A stretch of DNA of 64,000 nucleotides from Cyclina sinensis (Eukaryota > Mollusca > Bivalvia > Venerida > Veneridae), in NCBI GenBank assembly GCA_012932295.1, contig JAAONU010000004.1, positions 21,522,872 to 21,586,871 of the forward strand, read 5' to 3'. This document shows positions 1-12,406 of this stretch, piece after piece. The notes beneath the pieces are model-generated. The model was not told the DNA's origin and ran no database searches. It was given only the letters and a program-made list of their open reading frames with translations. Position 1 is the stretch's first letter. Every line of letters starts with the position of its first letter. The position numbers and the translations under genes are program-made.

Positions 1-332
1 AACTGGTTGTCTTGTACGCGTCTTTTTCAACGGTGGTTCGGCCATTTTTGTTTTGAATTTTAGCGTGTCCACGTGACTTCCGAAACTTTTACGGACGCTG
101 CCGAAAGCGATTTACGAAAACAGGCGAGAAATGCAAAACAAGAAAGTGGGACAAAAAAGCGACCCGTCATTCTGTAAAAATTGCATTTTGTATTTATTGG
201 CATTTTATTGTATGAAGCAAATGAGTGGTGACTCTAAGCTATCCCTTCACAAAAAACTTTTGACTGTTCATGTAAATAGGCATCTATTTGAAAAGTTTGC
301 TAATTTTTTCGTGGTAATGGTACTTTAAATTA
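1..332. other. Left flank, no gene seen
   Basis: This stretch lies outside the tandem triplication: no counterpart is visible before units B or C. A 65-codon open frame is present but has no recognisable motif and does not look coding. Nothing else is supported. Confidence 0.4.
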
Positions 333-1202
333 ACAGAAGTTTGGCATGCAATTGGTTTCCTTTGATAACTTATATTTACGAGAGCTGTCGTGAAAAGTTA
401 TATCAACATCCTTCGTGGTATAAGATGTCATTTAAAGCTAATTGTCAACTCGGCGATGAATGACCACAAGAGCACTACTTGAACGCGTTTTGAAATATGA
501 TCTATAACGCCTAACAAAAAGCAGATCAATGAAAGGCCAAACGTCGCTTGTGGCAGCAATTCCTGGCAGAAAAAAGGCGAATGAAGGCATACTTGGCATC
601 TGCATCCCGTCGCTATCAGTGGATGCATAAAAATACTCACGTGGGCAGTTGCCGAGGTAAAATTATCTTTCCTAAGATTGCGTCGTATCAGTTTGTTTAA
701 GTATAAGATTTCAATAACTACTGATTTCGTCATTAAATTGTAGCTTAAAAATGGGTAGAGAAAAATGTCTGATGAAAGTTGAGAATGAAAGAAGTCTACC
801 GGCTTTATTGTTTGGTCGCACAGAAGTAGAAGAGGCTGTCGCGTTAAATTGAACAAGGTGTAATGTTTTTTGTTTGCTGTGTATGTACGTTAACAAAAAA
901 AACCGATATTGCTGATTTCTCAAATAAAATTTGGTCTTGTTAACTGAATTACAGCTATATTGAGAAGAATATTTATGCCTTCGCTTTAATGTCTTCTTAA
1001 TAGAAGTTTTTAGCATTGATTTACAAATGTACATTGATTTCTTTGACGTCGATTTCAAGCTTAAGCTTCTAAAAAAGACACAATTTATGACTAACTAAAC
1101 ACTTTAGAAAAGAGCCAGTGACATTTTTTCCTCATACCAGTTCACACCTTTTTCAACTGACGCACGTATGACAAGAAATCTTTGCTCATGAATACACCTT
1201 CC

Positions 1203-1276
1203 GCTCAGGTAAGGATTCGAACTAGGGACCTGCCGAATCGGAGGCGAACGACCCAACCAATGAGCTATCAAAGGCA
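1203..1276 (-). repeat. tRNA-like sequence in unit A
   Basis: Read on the minus strand it has an A-box-like 'tagctcattggttgg' and a B-box 'agttcgaatcc' at about tRNA spacing. The ends do not form a clear 7-bp acceptor stem, so it is more likely a tRNA-derived repeat or tRNA pseudogene than a working tRNA. It sits at the same place in all three tandem units. Confidence 0.55.
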
Positions 1277-3587
1277 ACTTATATCTTATATTCGTTATCT
1301 AACATGTAACCCATGAAAACAACTTACCCTTTTTATTCCTGGGACGCTGACGTACTTGGTTTATATTTTAGGACGTTGAACGCAATTTTATTTGTGAAAA
1401 GAACGTATGGGTATTCCCCCACATCGCAAGAATATATGGGTATTCCGACCCCCAGATCGCTTTTCTTACAGAAGTGTTTCATTGAGCGTGACTTTGCCTT
1501 TTTATCGGCTGCAGTTTAATCTACATGAATATTTTCATAAAGATAATCAAATCAAAATTGATCTAATCTACCACAAAAACGACAGTGCACAAGAAACTAG
1601 GTCTCATCATTTCAAATAGACTATTAGAATGACCCTGTTTCAATATTAAGTTCCTGTGCCTGGAACAATTAAACGCATATACATGACTGATATTAACTTA
1701 ATAAACGATCACAAGCTACCTTCTTAGAAATTCCTTTTTCGAAAGATAGGCTTTCGGCATATTATAAGTCCTATTCACTTTCTCAGAACCATTATAACAC
1801 AGAGGAGCCCCTACATCAATTTTAGTTTAAACTTCTCGGATGGCCGTTTGTTCTTTTGACATGCAAAGTGTATCATACACTTGGCAAAACAAAAAACGCG
1901 ATTTGTCCACTAGGGTACAATCAAGCAAAAAAGCCGAAGAAAATGCTCTCTTTCGCTGCAATTTGTGTGTCAATCAATAACATTATAATAAAATTATTCT
2001 GAGTTAAATCATATAACCTTCACTTTGGCGACAGCTCACATATAGTTTAGGGGAACCTCTGGTTCCCTGAAAGCACACACAACGAAATTATGCAAGTTTA
2101 ATTCACCGGTTTCACAGACACAGAGCTGTGACAGGTGTCGTCATGACTACTCGTTTTTGACGTCGCAGAATGCATATCTCGAAACTGAAGTGTGGCATGC
2201 CATAATAACTTCGATACAAGAGACCGGTGTTAGGTCTCATCCGAAAAACTATTTAGTAGTATTAATGCCTGATATGCGGGGGCGACTCCTAGGTAAAGAG
2301 TCTTGTGCGTAACCACTAGGCCATTGATATGATTCTCAGATCGATATCTTTGTGTGCTAAAATTAGACCTAGATCTCTTTACAATCAAATCAGTTTGTTA
2401 AACGACGTTGTTTTCAGACGCAAAAGATAGCTTAATCCTGAGTGAATAAATTGAAAAGAATGCCGATGTTCTTTCTTGCCATAAGAATTCTTTCTTTTTA
2501 GATGCAAAGGACAAAATGTCGATAAAAAGAAAATGATGATGAAAAAGAAGATGATGATAATGATAGGAGGAGAAAAAACAAGTACTTCAATAATGAAAGG
2601 AAAAAATTGAAAATGTCTTACCTTTATTCTTTGCCATTATTGGACTATTTGTGCAATACAGACTTGGCTCTAATGAATCCATACGGTTTTATAACAACTA
2701 GTGTACGATATCGTTTATCTTGGCATGCTACAAGATTTTTACACATGAAAAAGTGATAGTTTACCAGCTGTTTTTTCTGTGACGCGAAATTTTAGATTTT
2801 GTTGTTTGTACTCTAGCATTCACGCATTACTAGCCACTATATAATAAAAGTTCTCAAGTGTCAATCAATAGTCTTTACTAGCAAAAGAAATAATCTGAGG
2901 ACAAATTTATATTTTTCTTAAGTGCTAACGTTGACTAGTTGTGAGAATTAAGAAAACAATTCTAATCAGCCATGGAGCAAACATGAATTATTGCTGTGTA
3001 AAAAAGTGAAACAGATCGAAAATAAAAGATTTGCTCCGATAGTCAAAGATCATGCAAATACTCTCAGTTCTGAAAACATATAGAAAAAGCTTACAGAAAG
3101 TTATATTTTATATCAGTTCAAATTTAATTTCATAAAAATAAATCATAAAAAATCTGCCTTACCCTCGCCAGTTTTGGGACACAGTAACTGCAAACAGCGA
3201 AAGTACGAGAAAACAATACAAAGGAATTTCTGAATCTCTAGAACACATAATTCCAAGTTCCGTCCTCTTTCCTCGGGCGTTGCTAAATTTTTAATGCCTC
3301 GTAGGAAAGCCGGAACCGCGCTTTTGCGCATCTGCTTTGATCAAGGAAGTTTGAAACGGGGCAGAATTGCTGAACCATAATATACTTGTAGTAAGTAGGT
3401 ATACAATTTTAAAACTCCAATCGGTATCCGCTTTTTGTATAGATTTAAGAAATTATTCACATTATAAATATTATAATCGATTATACCCTTTCATGTAGAA
3501 ATTTCTATACTTGCTTTAAGCATTATTTATTACAATAAACTACCATAAAAAGAAGAAAGAAGTGTCACTGTACTGCATAATTTACAC

Positions 3588-4615
3588 AGACGCTAGCTGC
3601 ATTTTTCTTCTTTTTTTACACAGACGGTAACTGATTATTTTTTTTACAGAGACGCTGACAACATATTTTAAACAGGGGCTGACTGCATTTTTCTAAATAG
3701 AGGGTGACTGCATTTTTTTATATGCAGGCCGACTGCATTTTTCTACATAGATGCTGGCTGCATTTTTCTACGTAGAGGTCGACTGCAATTTTTTTTTACA
3801 TAGAGGCCAACTGCACTTTTTCTACATAGAGGCCGACTGTATTTTTACACAGACGCTGACTGCATTTTATTTTACACAGATGCAGACTGCCTTTTTTACA
3901 CAGGCGCTGACTGCATTTTATTTTACACAGACGCTGACTGTTTATTTTACACAGAAGCTTACTGATATTTTTACACAGACGCTGACTGTATTTTTTTTAC
4001 ATAGAGGCCAACTGCACTTTTCTACATAGAGGCCGACTGCCTTTTTACACAGACGCTGACTGCAATTTTTTACACAGTTGCTGACTGCCTTTTTTACACA
4101 GACGCTGACTGCATTTTATTTTACGCAGACGACGCTTACTGATATTTTCACACAGACGCTGTCTGTATTTTTTTATACAGACGCTTACTTCATTTTGTTT
4201 TTCATTTTACAAAGACGCTTATTGCATTTTACACAGACGCTAACTTCAGTTTTCATACAGACGCTTACTTCATTATTTCTTTTTCTCACAGACACTTACT
4301 TCATTTTTTTTTCGTACGTTGTCCACCTTTTTAAACTTTTTAACACGATCGCTAACTACATTTGATTTTACACAGACGCTGACTACTTTTTACACAGACG
4401 CTTATTTCATTATTATTATGTTTTCATTTTTTTAAAAAAAAATTTTGTACAAGAACGCTGTCTACTTTTTAACGCAGACTACATTTAATTTCATACAGAC
4501 GCTGACTATACAGACGCTGACTACCTGTTTTTTACACAGACGATTACAGCATTTTTACACAACGCTGACAGCATTTTTATACACAGACGCTAACTGACTT
4601 TTTTTACACAGACGC
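3588..4615 (+). repeat. Minisatellite, ~24-bp unit, expanded in unit A
   Basis: About forty imperfect copies of a unit close to 'tttacacagacgctgactgc' plus a T-rich tail, with variants such as 'tacatagaggccgactgc'. Unit length varies around 20-28 bp because the T-run changes. Two open frames of 92 and 95 codons cross it and read as repeats of TQTLTAF, but they follow the repeat period and have no coding signature. In unit B the same place holds only about three repeats. Confidence 0.9.
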
Positions 4616-5856
4616 AGAAGATTATAATGAAACGGAACAGAGGCCTAATTTAAAACATAGTCAAACACTTTTAAAAAAGAAGACAAATAAACACAACAAC
4701 TTGTTAGTAACCTCTTCTCACATTTTCATAGAAATATTTTTTTTTTTTTTTTAAATGCAGATTCCTTAAAACCTGTTGACTTTACATGTTTTTTATGTAA
4801 ACAAAGCTGTGTTCCAGTCTCAAATTTGTAACGAAAGACTATTTCAAACACGTGATGCTCTGTATAAATTGATATCATAGCATAAAATGAAAGAAACATT
4901 TAGCTTGTACAAGAGCGCCGTGATAATTACTAACAAACAAAAGGGGAAAAATCCCCTGACTTTTGAACCTCTTAAGCTTCCTTGTTTTCCTGCTCACTTT
5001 CCATCTTGTAATATATCTTTTAGACGGTCATATTTATAACTAAGCTTATAACTACAGCTCGTTGAAACACCTGAAGTAAAATCTGTAATGTGGATATTTA
5101 GTATTGTCAAATTTCTCTGTTTTGCTTTCAAATGGGTTTATTTACACAGCCATCTTAATGTAATAATTGTAACATTTTTCGGTTTGAACGTTTTTGTGTA
5201 AGACTATACTTTGATTTATTTAAGTGTTTTTAATGTTCATAGGATATTTTTGAAACAGAAATGTCAGATGCATGTATTTTACATTTGAGTTAGGGCGCAT
5301 TTCAGTGGAATGCGTTGCCATACTGATCTGTGAAAGCCAATGATCTATTTTCCAATGATGCTAATTATACACCCTGAGTTTTCATTACGTGCTAAATTAA
5401 TGAACACAATGACAGGTCTCAGCTTCCATCTGCGTCTTAACTTGCCTAATCGGTAGAGATGCGACCTTGCCTATGATTGTCGCGGAATATTTTAGAAAAT
5501 AAGTGACACGCTCTGATTTTTTGAAGATGAAACGTTCCTGCGGGAAACGTGTTAAAATGAATATTAAAAAATTGTTTCATTATTATAATTATTATTGTAT
5601 CAAATGCGAAAAATGTTCTTTATGTATGTCTTTTCAAAATCTGTAACCAAAGGGCGGCTCCAGTTATAACCCTTACGGGCATAACTTGAAGTGACTGACT
5701 ATTACACATACTGGAAATCAAACTCTTTACTGTTTTGCTTTATCACAGTGGTATTCAAAGTTTTTAAAGTAAATGAGATGTAACCATGCAATCCTAAAAC
5801 TGTATTGATGGCCGCATGGGTATATAATTGAAAATCTTAGAGAGGTCTATAGATAG

Positions 5857-6130
5857 AAGTGGATCAGTGGTCCAGTGGTAACCCCCTGGACTGGCAACCA
5901 GGGATCACGAGATCGATCCCTCGCTCCTCCACTAACATTACTTATTGTCTTTCAAATAAGACGTTCAACTTAGGCCCATGTATCATTGCTGCACAATGAG
6001 CATGCAAAAAACGGCGTCTCTGAAATAGAATGCTTTCTGTATCTTGCACTATCCCCCACAACATAAAATAACTCATCTCTGCATGGGACTTCGGTCATAT
6101 GGGAAACCGGTACCGACGATTAATACACTC
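5857..6130 (+). mobile_element. tRNA-derived SINE, family 1 (full-length-like)
   Basis: The tRNA-like head has an A-box-like 'tggtccagtggtaacc' and a B-box-like 'gagatcgatccctcgct'. The body carries motifs shared by all copies in the window: 'tgagcatgcaaaa', 'tgctttctgtatcttgcac' and a terminal 'ggtaccgacgat'. Other copies lie at about 11695, 19815 (minus), 23933, 51030 and 61663 (minus). Such elements are transcribed by RNA polymerase III and moved by LINE machinery; the partner LINE is not evident. Confidence 0.7.
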
Positions 6131-6469
6131 AGATAATAGGCCTTTAGATAACGGCATATCAAATACGAATAAGGGAACTTATCCTGTTCGGTTTTAGACA
6201 AGGTTTCCCTTAAGATTTTCTCACTACAGATATAAAATAAATTTGTGAAACAAGAAGCTTACTTTGATCCCTAAAAATGGCTGATAATAACGCTCCAGGC
6301 AAAGTATATAACATGCATAGCAATTCATTCTTTGTCTCGTGGTCTCAGACAAAACAGTTAAAACATTTTTATCTTTATTTAATGTTTATTTAATGACCCC
6401 AGTAGCAGAGCCAATAATAACCCCAGTGACATAGTGTAGCCTTTACTAGACAATAGTACATGACAATAT

Positions 6470-7430
6470 GAACAAAAAGTTTTGACCAAGCATTCTATAG
6501 TTTATTGATCGGAAACTATATTGCTATTCAAGGACACTGTGGCCATGGCCTTTGACCCTGGTGACTTGAAAAACTAAATGCTTATCTACAAGTCATATGA
6601 ACAACTTATATGCAAAGTTTGAGGAACATGGGCCCAAGTGTTTTACACTATTCCTCGGAAACCATTTTGCTCTTCAAGGTCACTGTGACCCTTGACCTTT
6701 GACCCAATAACCTGAAAAACGATAGTTGTTATCTACTGCTCATGACAAACCTACAAACTAAGTCTAACTAACATGGGCCCAAGGGTTCCCTTGATATTCA
6801 GCAGAAACTGTTCGCTTTTCAAGGTTACTGTGACCTTGACCTCTGACCTAAACTACATGGGTTATTAAATGTCATGACCAACCTACCTTTGAAGTTTGGA
6901 GGAGCTAGGCCAAAGCGTTCCATAGTAATTGATCGGACACTATTTTGCTTTACAAGGTCACTGTAACCTTGACCTTTGACCTAAAAGCTATAGGAGTAAT
7001 CTACTTTTCATGACTAAGGTATGTATTAAGTTTGAGGAACCTGGACCCTAGCGTTTTATAGTTATTAATTGGAAATCGTGTTGCTTTTCAAGGTCACTAT
7101 GGCCTTGGCCTTTGTCGTCGTAAGACCTGTATAACTATGGGGTAATCTACTAGTTTACGATCAACCTACACACTAAGTTTGAACAACCTGAAACCAAGAG
7201 TTCTATAGTTATTGATCAGGAACTATTTTGCTCTTCAAGGTCACTGTGACCTTGACGTTTCACCTGGTGAAGTAAAAATCTATTGGGTCATCTACTAGTC
7301 ATGACCAACCGACATACCAAGTCTGAGGAAGGGTTTTCTAGATATTGATCGGAAGCCAAATAGTCTACCGACCGACCAACTTGCAAAGCTATATTCTACC
7401 TCATTTTTTGATAGGGGCATTAGAATAGAA
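6470..7430 (+). mobile_element. Pearl-like repeat element in unit A
   Basis: Six core repeats with a period near 142 bp, each with a variant of 'aaggtcactgtgaccttgac' (at about 6527, 6672, 6815, 6952, 7086 and 7237). A short 'accgaccgacc' microsatellite and the end 'aaagctatattctacctc' follow. This order (core repeats, tetranucleotide, unique end) matches the pearl/Helentron-associated elements known from bivalves. Unit B lacks the block and runs straight through at about 12300, so the boundaries are defined by an empty site. Confidence 0.65.
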
Positions 7431-8400
7431 ACACAACATAGGTTTTAAATGTACACTTTCTAACCAGTTCATTTAAATAATGTATAAAATATCTGATATT
7501 TGACTAATCGAGATGGGCCTTAAATAAACAGAAGTTTTGCATGCAGTTGGTTTCCTTTGATAACTTATATTACGAGAGCTGTCGTGAAAAGTTATATCAA
7601 CATCTTTCGTGGTATAGGATGTCATTTAAAGCTAATTATTAACTCGGCGATGGATGACCACAACAGCACTACTTGAACCCATTTGAAATAAGATCTATTA
7701 CGCCTAACAAAAGCGCATCAATGAAAGGCCATACGTCACTTGTGGCAGCACTTCTTGTCAAACAAAAAGGCGAATGAAGGCAAACTTGGCATCTGCATCC
7801 CGTCGCTGTGTGTGATTGTACACAATCAGTGGATGCATAAAAATACTCACGTGGGCAGTCGCCGAGGTAAAATTATCGTTCCTAAGATTGCGTCGTTTCA
7901 GTTTGTTTAAGTATTAGATTTCAATACCTACTGATTACGTCATTAAATTGAAGCTTAAAAATTGGTAGAGAAAAATGTCTGATGAAAGTTGAGAATGAAA
8001 GAAGTCTATCGGCTTTATTGTTTGATCGCACAAAAGTAGAAGAGGCTGTCGCGTTAAACTGTGCAAGGTGTAATGCTTTTTGTTTGCTGTGAATGTACGT
8101 TAACAAAAGAACGATATTGCTGATTTCTCAAATAAAATTTGAACTTGTTAACTGAATGACAGGTATATTGAGAAGAATATTTATGCCTTCGTTTTAGTGG
8201 CTTCTTTAGAGAAGTTTTAGCATTGATTTACATTGATTTCTTTGACGTCGATTTTAAGCTTAAGCTTGCAAAAAGACACAATTTATGACCAACAAAACAC
8301 TTTAGAAAAGCGCCAGTGACATTTTTTCCTCATACCAGTTCACACCTTTTTCAACTGAAGCACGTATGACTAGTAATCTTTGCTCATGAATACACCTTCC

Positions 8401-8475
8401 GCTCAGGTAAGGATTCGAATTCGGGACCTGCCGAATCAGAGGCGAACGACCCAACCAATGAGCTATCAAAGGCAA
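8401..8475 (-). repeat. tRNA-like sequence in unit B
   Basis: Counterpart of the sequence at 1203-1276, with the same A-box- and B-box-like motifs on the minus strand and a few substitutions. It is an internal part of the duplicated unit, not an independent insertion. Confidence 0.5.
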
Positions 8476-10430
8476 ATATATCTTTGTTATGTAACATGTA
8501 ACTCATGAAAACAACTTATCCTTTTCATTCCTGGGACGCTGACGTATTTGGTTTATATTTTAGGACATTGAACGCAATTTAATTTGTGAAAAGAACGTAT
8601 GGTATTCCCCCACATTGCAATAATATATGGGTATTCCCCCAGATCGCTTTTCTTACAGAAGTGTTTTTTTGTGCGGTGACTTTGCCCTTTTATTGGCTGT
8701 AGTTTAATCTACATGAATATTTTCATGAAGACAATCAAATCAAAATTGATCTAATCTACCACAAAAATGACAGTGCACAAGAAACTAGGTCTCATCATTT
8801 CAATCAGGGTCACTCTAAAAGACTATTAGAATGACCCTGTTTCAATATTAAGTTCCTGTCTCTAAAACAATTAAACACATAATTATACATGACTGATATT
8901 AACTTAATAAACGATCACAAGCTACCTTTTTAGAAATTTCTTTTTCGAAAGATAGGCTTTCGGTATATTATAAGTCCTATTCACTTTTTCAGTACCATAA
9001 TAACACAGAGAAGCCCTACATTTGAGTTTATATATCGTGAATCGGATGGCTGTTTGTTCTTTTGTCATGCTCAGTGTATCATACACTTGGCAAAACAAAA
9101 AACGCGCATCCTCTGCTAGGGTACCAATCAAGCAAATAGCCGATGAAATACACTCTTTCGCTGCAATTATTGTGTCAATCAATAACGAAATTAGTTGGAA
9201 AATTATTCTGAGTTAAATCATATGCAATATAACTTTCACTTTGGCAACAGTTCACATATAGTTTAGGGAAACCTCTGGTTCCCTGAAAGCAGACACAACG
9301 AAATGATGCAAGTTTAATTCACCAATTTGACCGACACAGAGCTGCGACAGGTGTCGTGATGACTACTTGTTTTTGACGTCGCAGAATGCATATCTCGAAA
9401 CTAAAGTGTGGCATGACATAATAACATCGATACAAGAGACCGGTGTTAGGTCTCATCCGAAAGACTATTAGTAGTATTAATGCCTGAGAGGCGGGGGCGA
9501 CTCCTAGGTAAAGAGTCTTGTGCGCAACCACGAAGCCATTGATAAAATTCTTAGATCGATGTCTTTGACCTAGAACTCCATACAAGCAAATCAGTTTGTT
9601 AAACGACGTTGTTTTCGGATGGAATATTTTATTAAGACTGAGGCCATTACTAGCCATTATATAATAACAGTTCTCAAGTGTCAGTCAATAGTCTTAACTA
9701 GCAAAAGAAATAATCTGAGGACGAATTTTGTATTTTTTCTTAAGTGCTAACGTTGACTAGTTGTGAGAATGAAGAAAATATTTCTAATCAACCACGAAAC
9801 AAACATGATTTTTTTGTGTAAAAAATGTGAAACAGATCGAAACAAAAGTAGAGCTATTAATGTGATAGTCTAAGATCATCTAAATATTCGTAGTTCTGAA
9901 AAAATAGAATAGGCTTACAAAAAGTTACATTTTATATCAGTTTAAATTTAATTTCATAAAAATAAATCATGAAAAATCTGTCTTAGCTTGCTAGTTTTTG
10001 GACACAGTAACTGATAACAGCGAAAGTACAAGAAAACAATACAAGGGAATTTCTGAAACTCTGGAACACATTATTCCAAGTTCCGTCCTGCCTTCTCTGG
10101 GTGTTAAAGCCAGAACCTCGCTTTTGTGCATCTGCTTTGAACAAGGAAGTTTGAAACAGGCAGAATTGCTGAACCATTTTATACCCGTAGTAAGTAAGTA
10201 TACAATCTTAAAACTCCAATCGATATCCGATTTTGTATCGTATTTAAGAAATTATTCACATTATAAATATTATAAATCGATTAATATCCGCTTTTGTGTC
10301 GTATTTTTAGAAAAAAAATCGCATTATAAATCAAATTATAACCCTTCAATGTCAAAATTCCTATACTGGCTTTAAGCTTTTATTACAAAACTGTCATCAA
10401 AAGAAGAAAGAAATGTTACTGTACTGCACA

Positions 10431-10530
10431 ATTTTACACAGACGCTGATTTCGTTTTTTTTTACAAAGACGTTCACTGAACTTTTTTACAAAGGACGCTG
10501 ATTGCATTTATTATATGCAGACGGGGCAGA
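10431..10530 (+). repeat. Minisatellite, short allele in unit B
   Basis: Three or four degenerate copies of the 'acacagacgctgatt' unit at the position equivalent to 3588-4615. The flanks match unit A on both sides ('aaaagaagaaagaa' before, 'gaatgaaacggaacagaggc' after). The difference is therefore repeat number, not location. Confidence 0.8.
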
Positions 10531-11694
10531 TTTTTATTTAAATTCTTATAGAATGAAACGGAACAGAGGCATACGTTTTTAAAACATAGTCAAACACTTT
10601 TTTTTAAAAAGAAGAAAGTGAAACAATACAACTTGTCAGTTACTTCTTCTGCACATTTTCAAAGAAATTACAAAAATAATGCAGATTAGTTGAAATCCTT
10701 AAAAGCTGTTGACATTACATGGTTTTATGTAAACAAAGTTGTGTTCCAGTGTCAAATTTGTAAACAAAATACTTTTTCTGACTATTTCTAACGGATGCTC
10801 CATATTAATGTTATCATAGCATAAAATGGTAGAAACATTAAGCTTGTACAAGAGCGCCGTGATAGTAACTAACGAACTAAGGGAAGAAAATGCCCTATTT
10901 TTGAACATCTTTAAGCTTCTTGTTTCCCAGATGACTTTCCATCTTGTGATGTATCTATAATTTAGTTGTTCATACTTCTTACTAAGCCTTTTAACTACAG
11001 TGCGTTGAAACACCTACGTAATGAGGTCATGTGGATATTACGTATTGTCAAATTTCTCTGTTTTGATTTCAAAATGGATTTATTCAAAGAGTCATGTTAA
11101 TGTAGTAAGTTTAGCATTTTTCGGTGTGAACGTTTTTGTGTAAGACTATACGTTGATTTATTAAACGTTAACATTCACAGGATATGTATGAAACATAAAT
11201 TTTATATACATGTGTATTACATTTGACGTAGGCGCATTCAGTGGAAGGTACTGCCATATTAATCAGTGAAAGCCAGTGATTCATTTTTCCCACGATGCTT
11301 ATTTTACACTGTGATTTTTCATTGACAGGGTGCACACTCCAAGTGCGTCCCAACTTGCCCATTTAACTATCCGGTAGAGCTGCGACCTGGCCTATGATGT
11401 CGCAGAATATTTCATGAGATAAGTGACACACTCTGACCTTTTGGAAGGTGAAACGTTCCTGCGAGAAACGTGATAAAATAAATATAAAAGATACCAATTT
11501 GTTACAAACACGAAAAATGTTCTTAATGTATGCCTTTTCAAAATCTGTGACAAAAGAGCGGAGACAGTAATAACCTCGAATTATACAATTACACATGCTC
11601 TTTATTATTTGGTTTAATCACAGTGGCATGCAAAGTTTTAAAGTAACTGCTATTTAACCATGCAATCCTAAAACTGGTTTGATGGCCGCAGGGG

Positions 11695-11930
11695 TAAATA
11701 TTGAAAATCCCTCGCGCGTCCACTAACATTACTAGTTGTCTTTCGGATTACACTTTAAACCATGGTCCCATGTATCAGTGCTGTACACTGAGCATGCAAA
11801 AGAACCAGGGGTGTCCCTGGAATAGGATGCTTTCTGCATCTTTCACCATCCCCCACAACATAAGGTAACTCATCTCTGCAGGGGACGTCGGGAATATGGG
11901 AAAGCGGTGCAGACGATATATAATATATAA
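11695..11930 (+). mobile_element. SINE family 1, 5'-deleted copy in unit B
   Basis: This is the unit B counterpart of the SINE at 5857. Most of the tRNA-like head, including the A box, is missing: the sequence jumps from 'gaaaatcc' to 'ctcgcgcgtccactaacatt'. The body through 'gcagacgatatata' remains. The deletion came after the tandem duplication or was unique to this copy. Confidence 0.6.
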
Positions 11931-12406
11931 ACTCAGAGAGATAGGTATTTAGATAACGGCATCTTATTACGAATAAGGAAACTTTATCCTGTTCGGTTTT
12001 AGAAAGGTTTTCAGTTAAGAATTAAGATGTTCTTATCACAGATATAAAAAACGTAGCTTCTTTGATCCCTACAAATGGCTTGTGTTAACGCTCCAGGTAA
12101 AATACATAAATTAGAATATATTCTTTGTTTCGTAGTTGCAGACAAAAAAACGTTTAAACCTTTTTTATAAATTCTTTTCTTATGTTTATTTAATGCATGA
12201 CTCCCCTTCCCATCCCCCTGCCCCAGTAACAGAGCCGATAATCACCCCAGTGGCATAAATAAAACATGTGTAGCCTTTTACTAGACAATAGTAAATGAAA
12301 ATATGAAAATAAAAACACCAAATAGGTTTTAAATGCACACTTTCCGACAGGTTTCATTTAAATAATGTATAAAATATCTGACCAATCGAAACGGGCCTTA
12401 AATAAA

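Larger units (their letters stand above)
333..7527. repeat. Tandem segmental duplication, unit A (~7.2 kb)
   Basis: This is the first of three head-to-tail copies. It starts near 'acagaagtttggcatgca' and ends just before the same sequence recurs at about 7528. Colinear matches to unit B run along most of its length: 333-1280 with 7528-8475, 1280-2415 with 8475-9620, 2815-3590 with 9640-10420, 4630-5600 with 10555-11500, and 7430-7527 with 12320-12406. Unit A is longer than unit B because of three extra blocks: about 2416-2815, an expanded minisatellite (3588-4615) and a pearl-like element (about 6470-7430). No long open frame or recognisable gene lies inside. Boundaries are read by eye, accurate to perhaps 10-20 bases. 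Confidence 0.85.
7528..12406. repeat. Tandem segmental duplication, unit B (~4.9 kb)
   Basis: This is the second direct copy of the unit, colinear with unit A but about 2.3 kb shorter. It lacks the 2416-2815 block, most of the minisatellite and the pearl-like element, and the tRNA-like head of the SINE. The join to unit C repeats the A-B join: both junctions read 'gggccttaaataaa' followed by the unit start. The copies differ by many substitutions and small indels, so the duplication is not recent. Confidence 0.85.

Noticed and set aside
711..1058. 115-codon minus-strand frame, with a shorter relative at 7921-8106
   Set aside because: The frame is not conserved between the tandem units (different starts and lengths) and no motif is recognised.
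1203..1276. tRNA gene on the minus strand (and its copies at 8401 and 13232)
   Set aside because: A and B boxes are present but no 7-bp acceptor stem forms, and the copies diverge without compensating changes; treated as tRNA-like repeat.
3751..4365. Two open frames of 92 and 95 codons reading as repeated TQTLTAF units
   Set aside because: They follow the period of the T-rich minisatellite. The frame survives only because the repeat has few stops, and unit B has no equivalent.
3588..4615. CRISPR-like array
   Set aside because: The units are contiguous imperfect minisatellite repeats without unique spacers, in a eukaryotic context.
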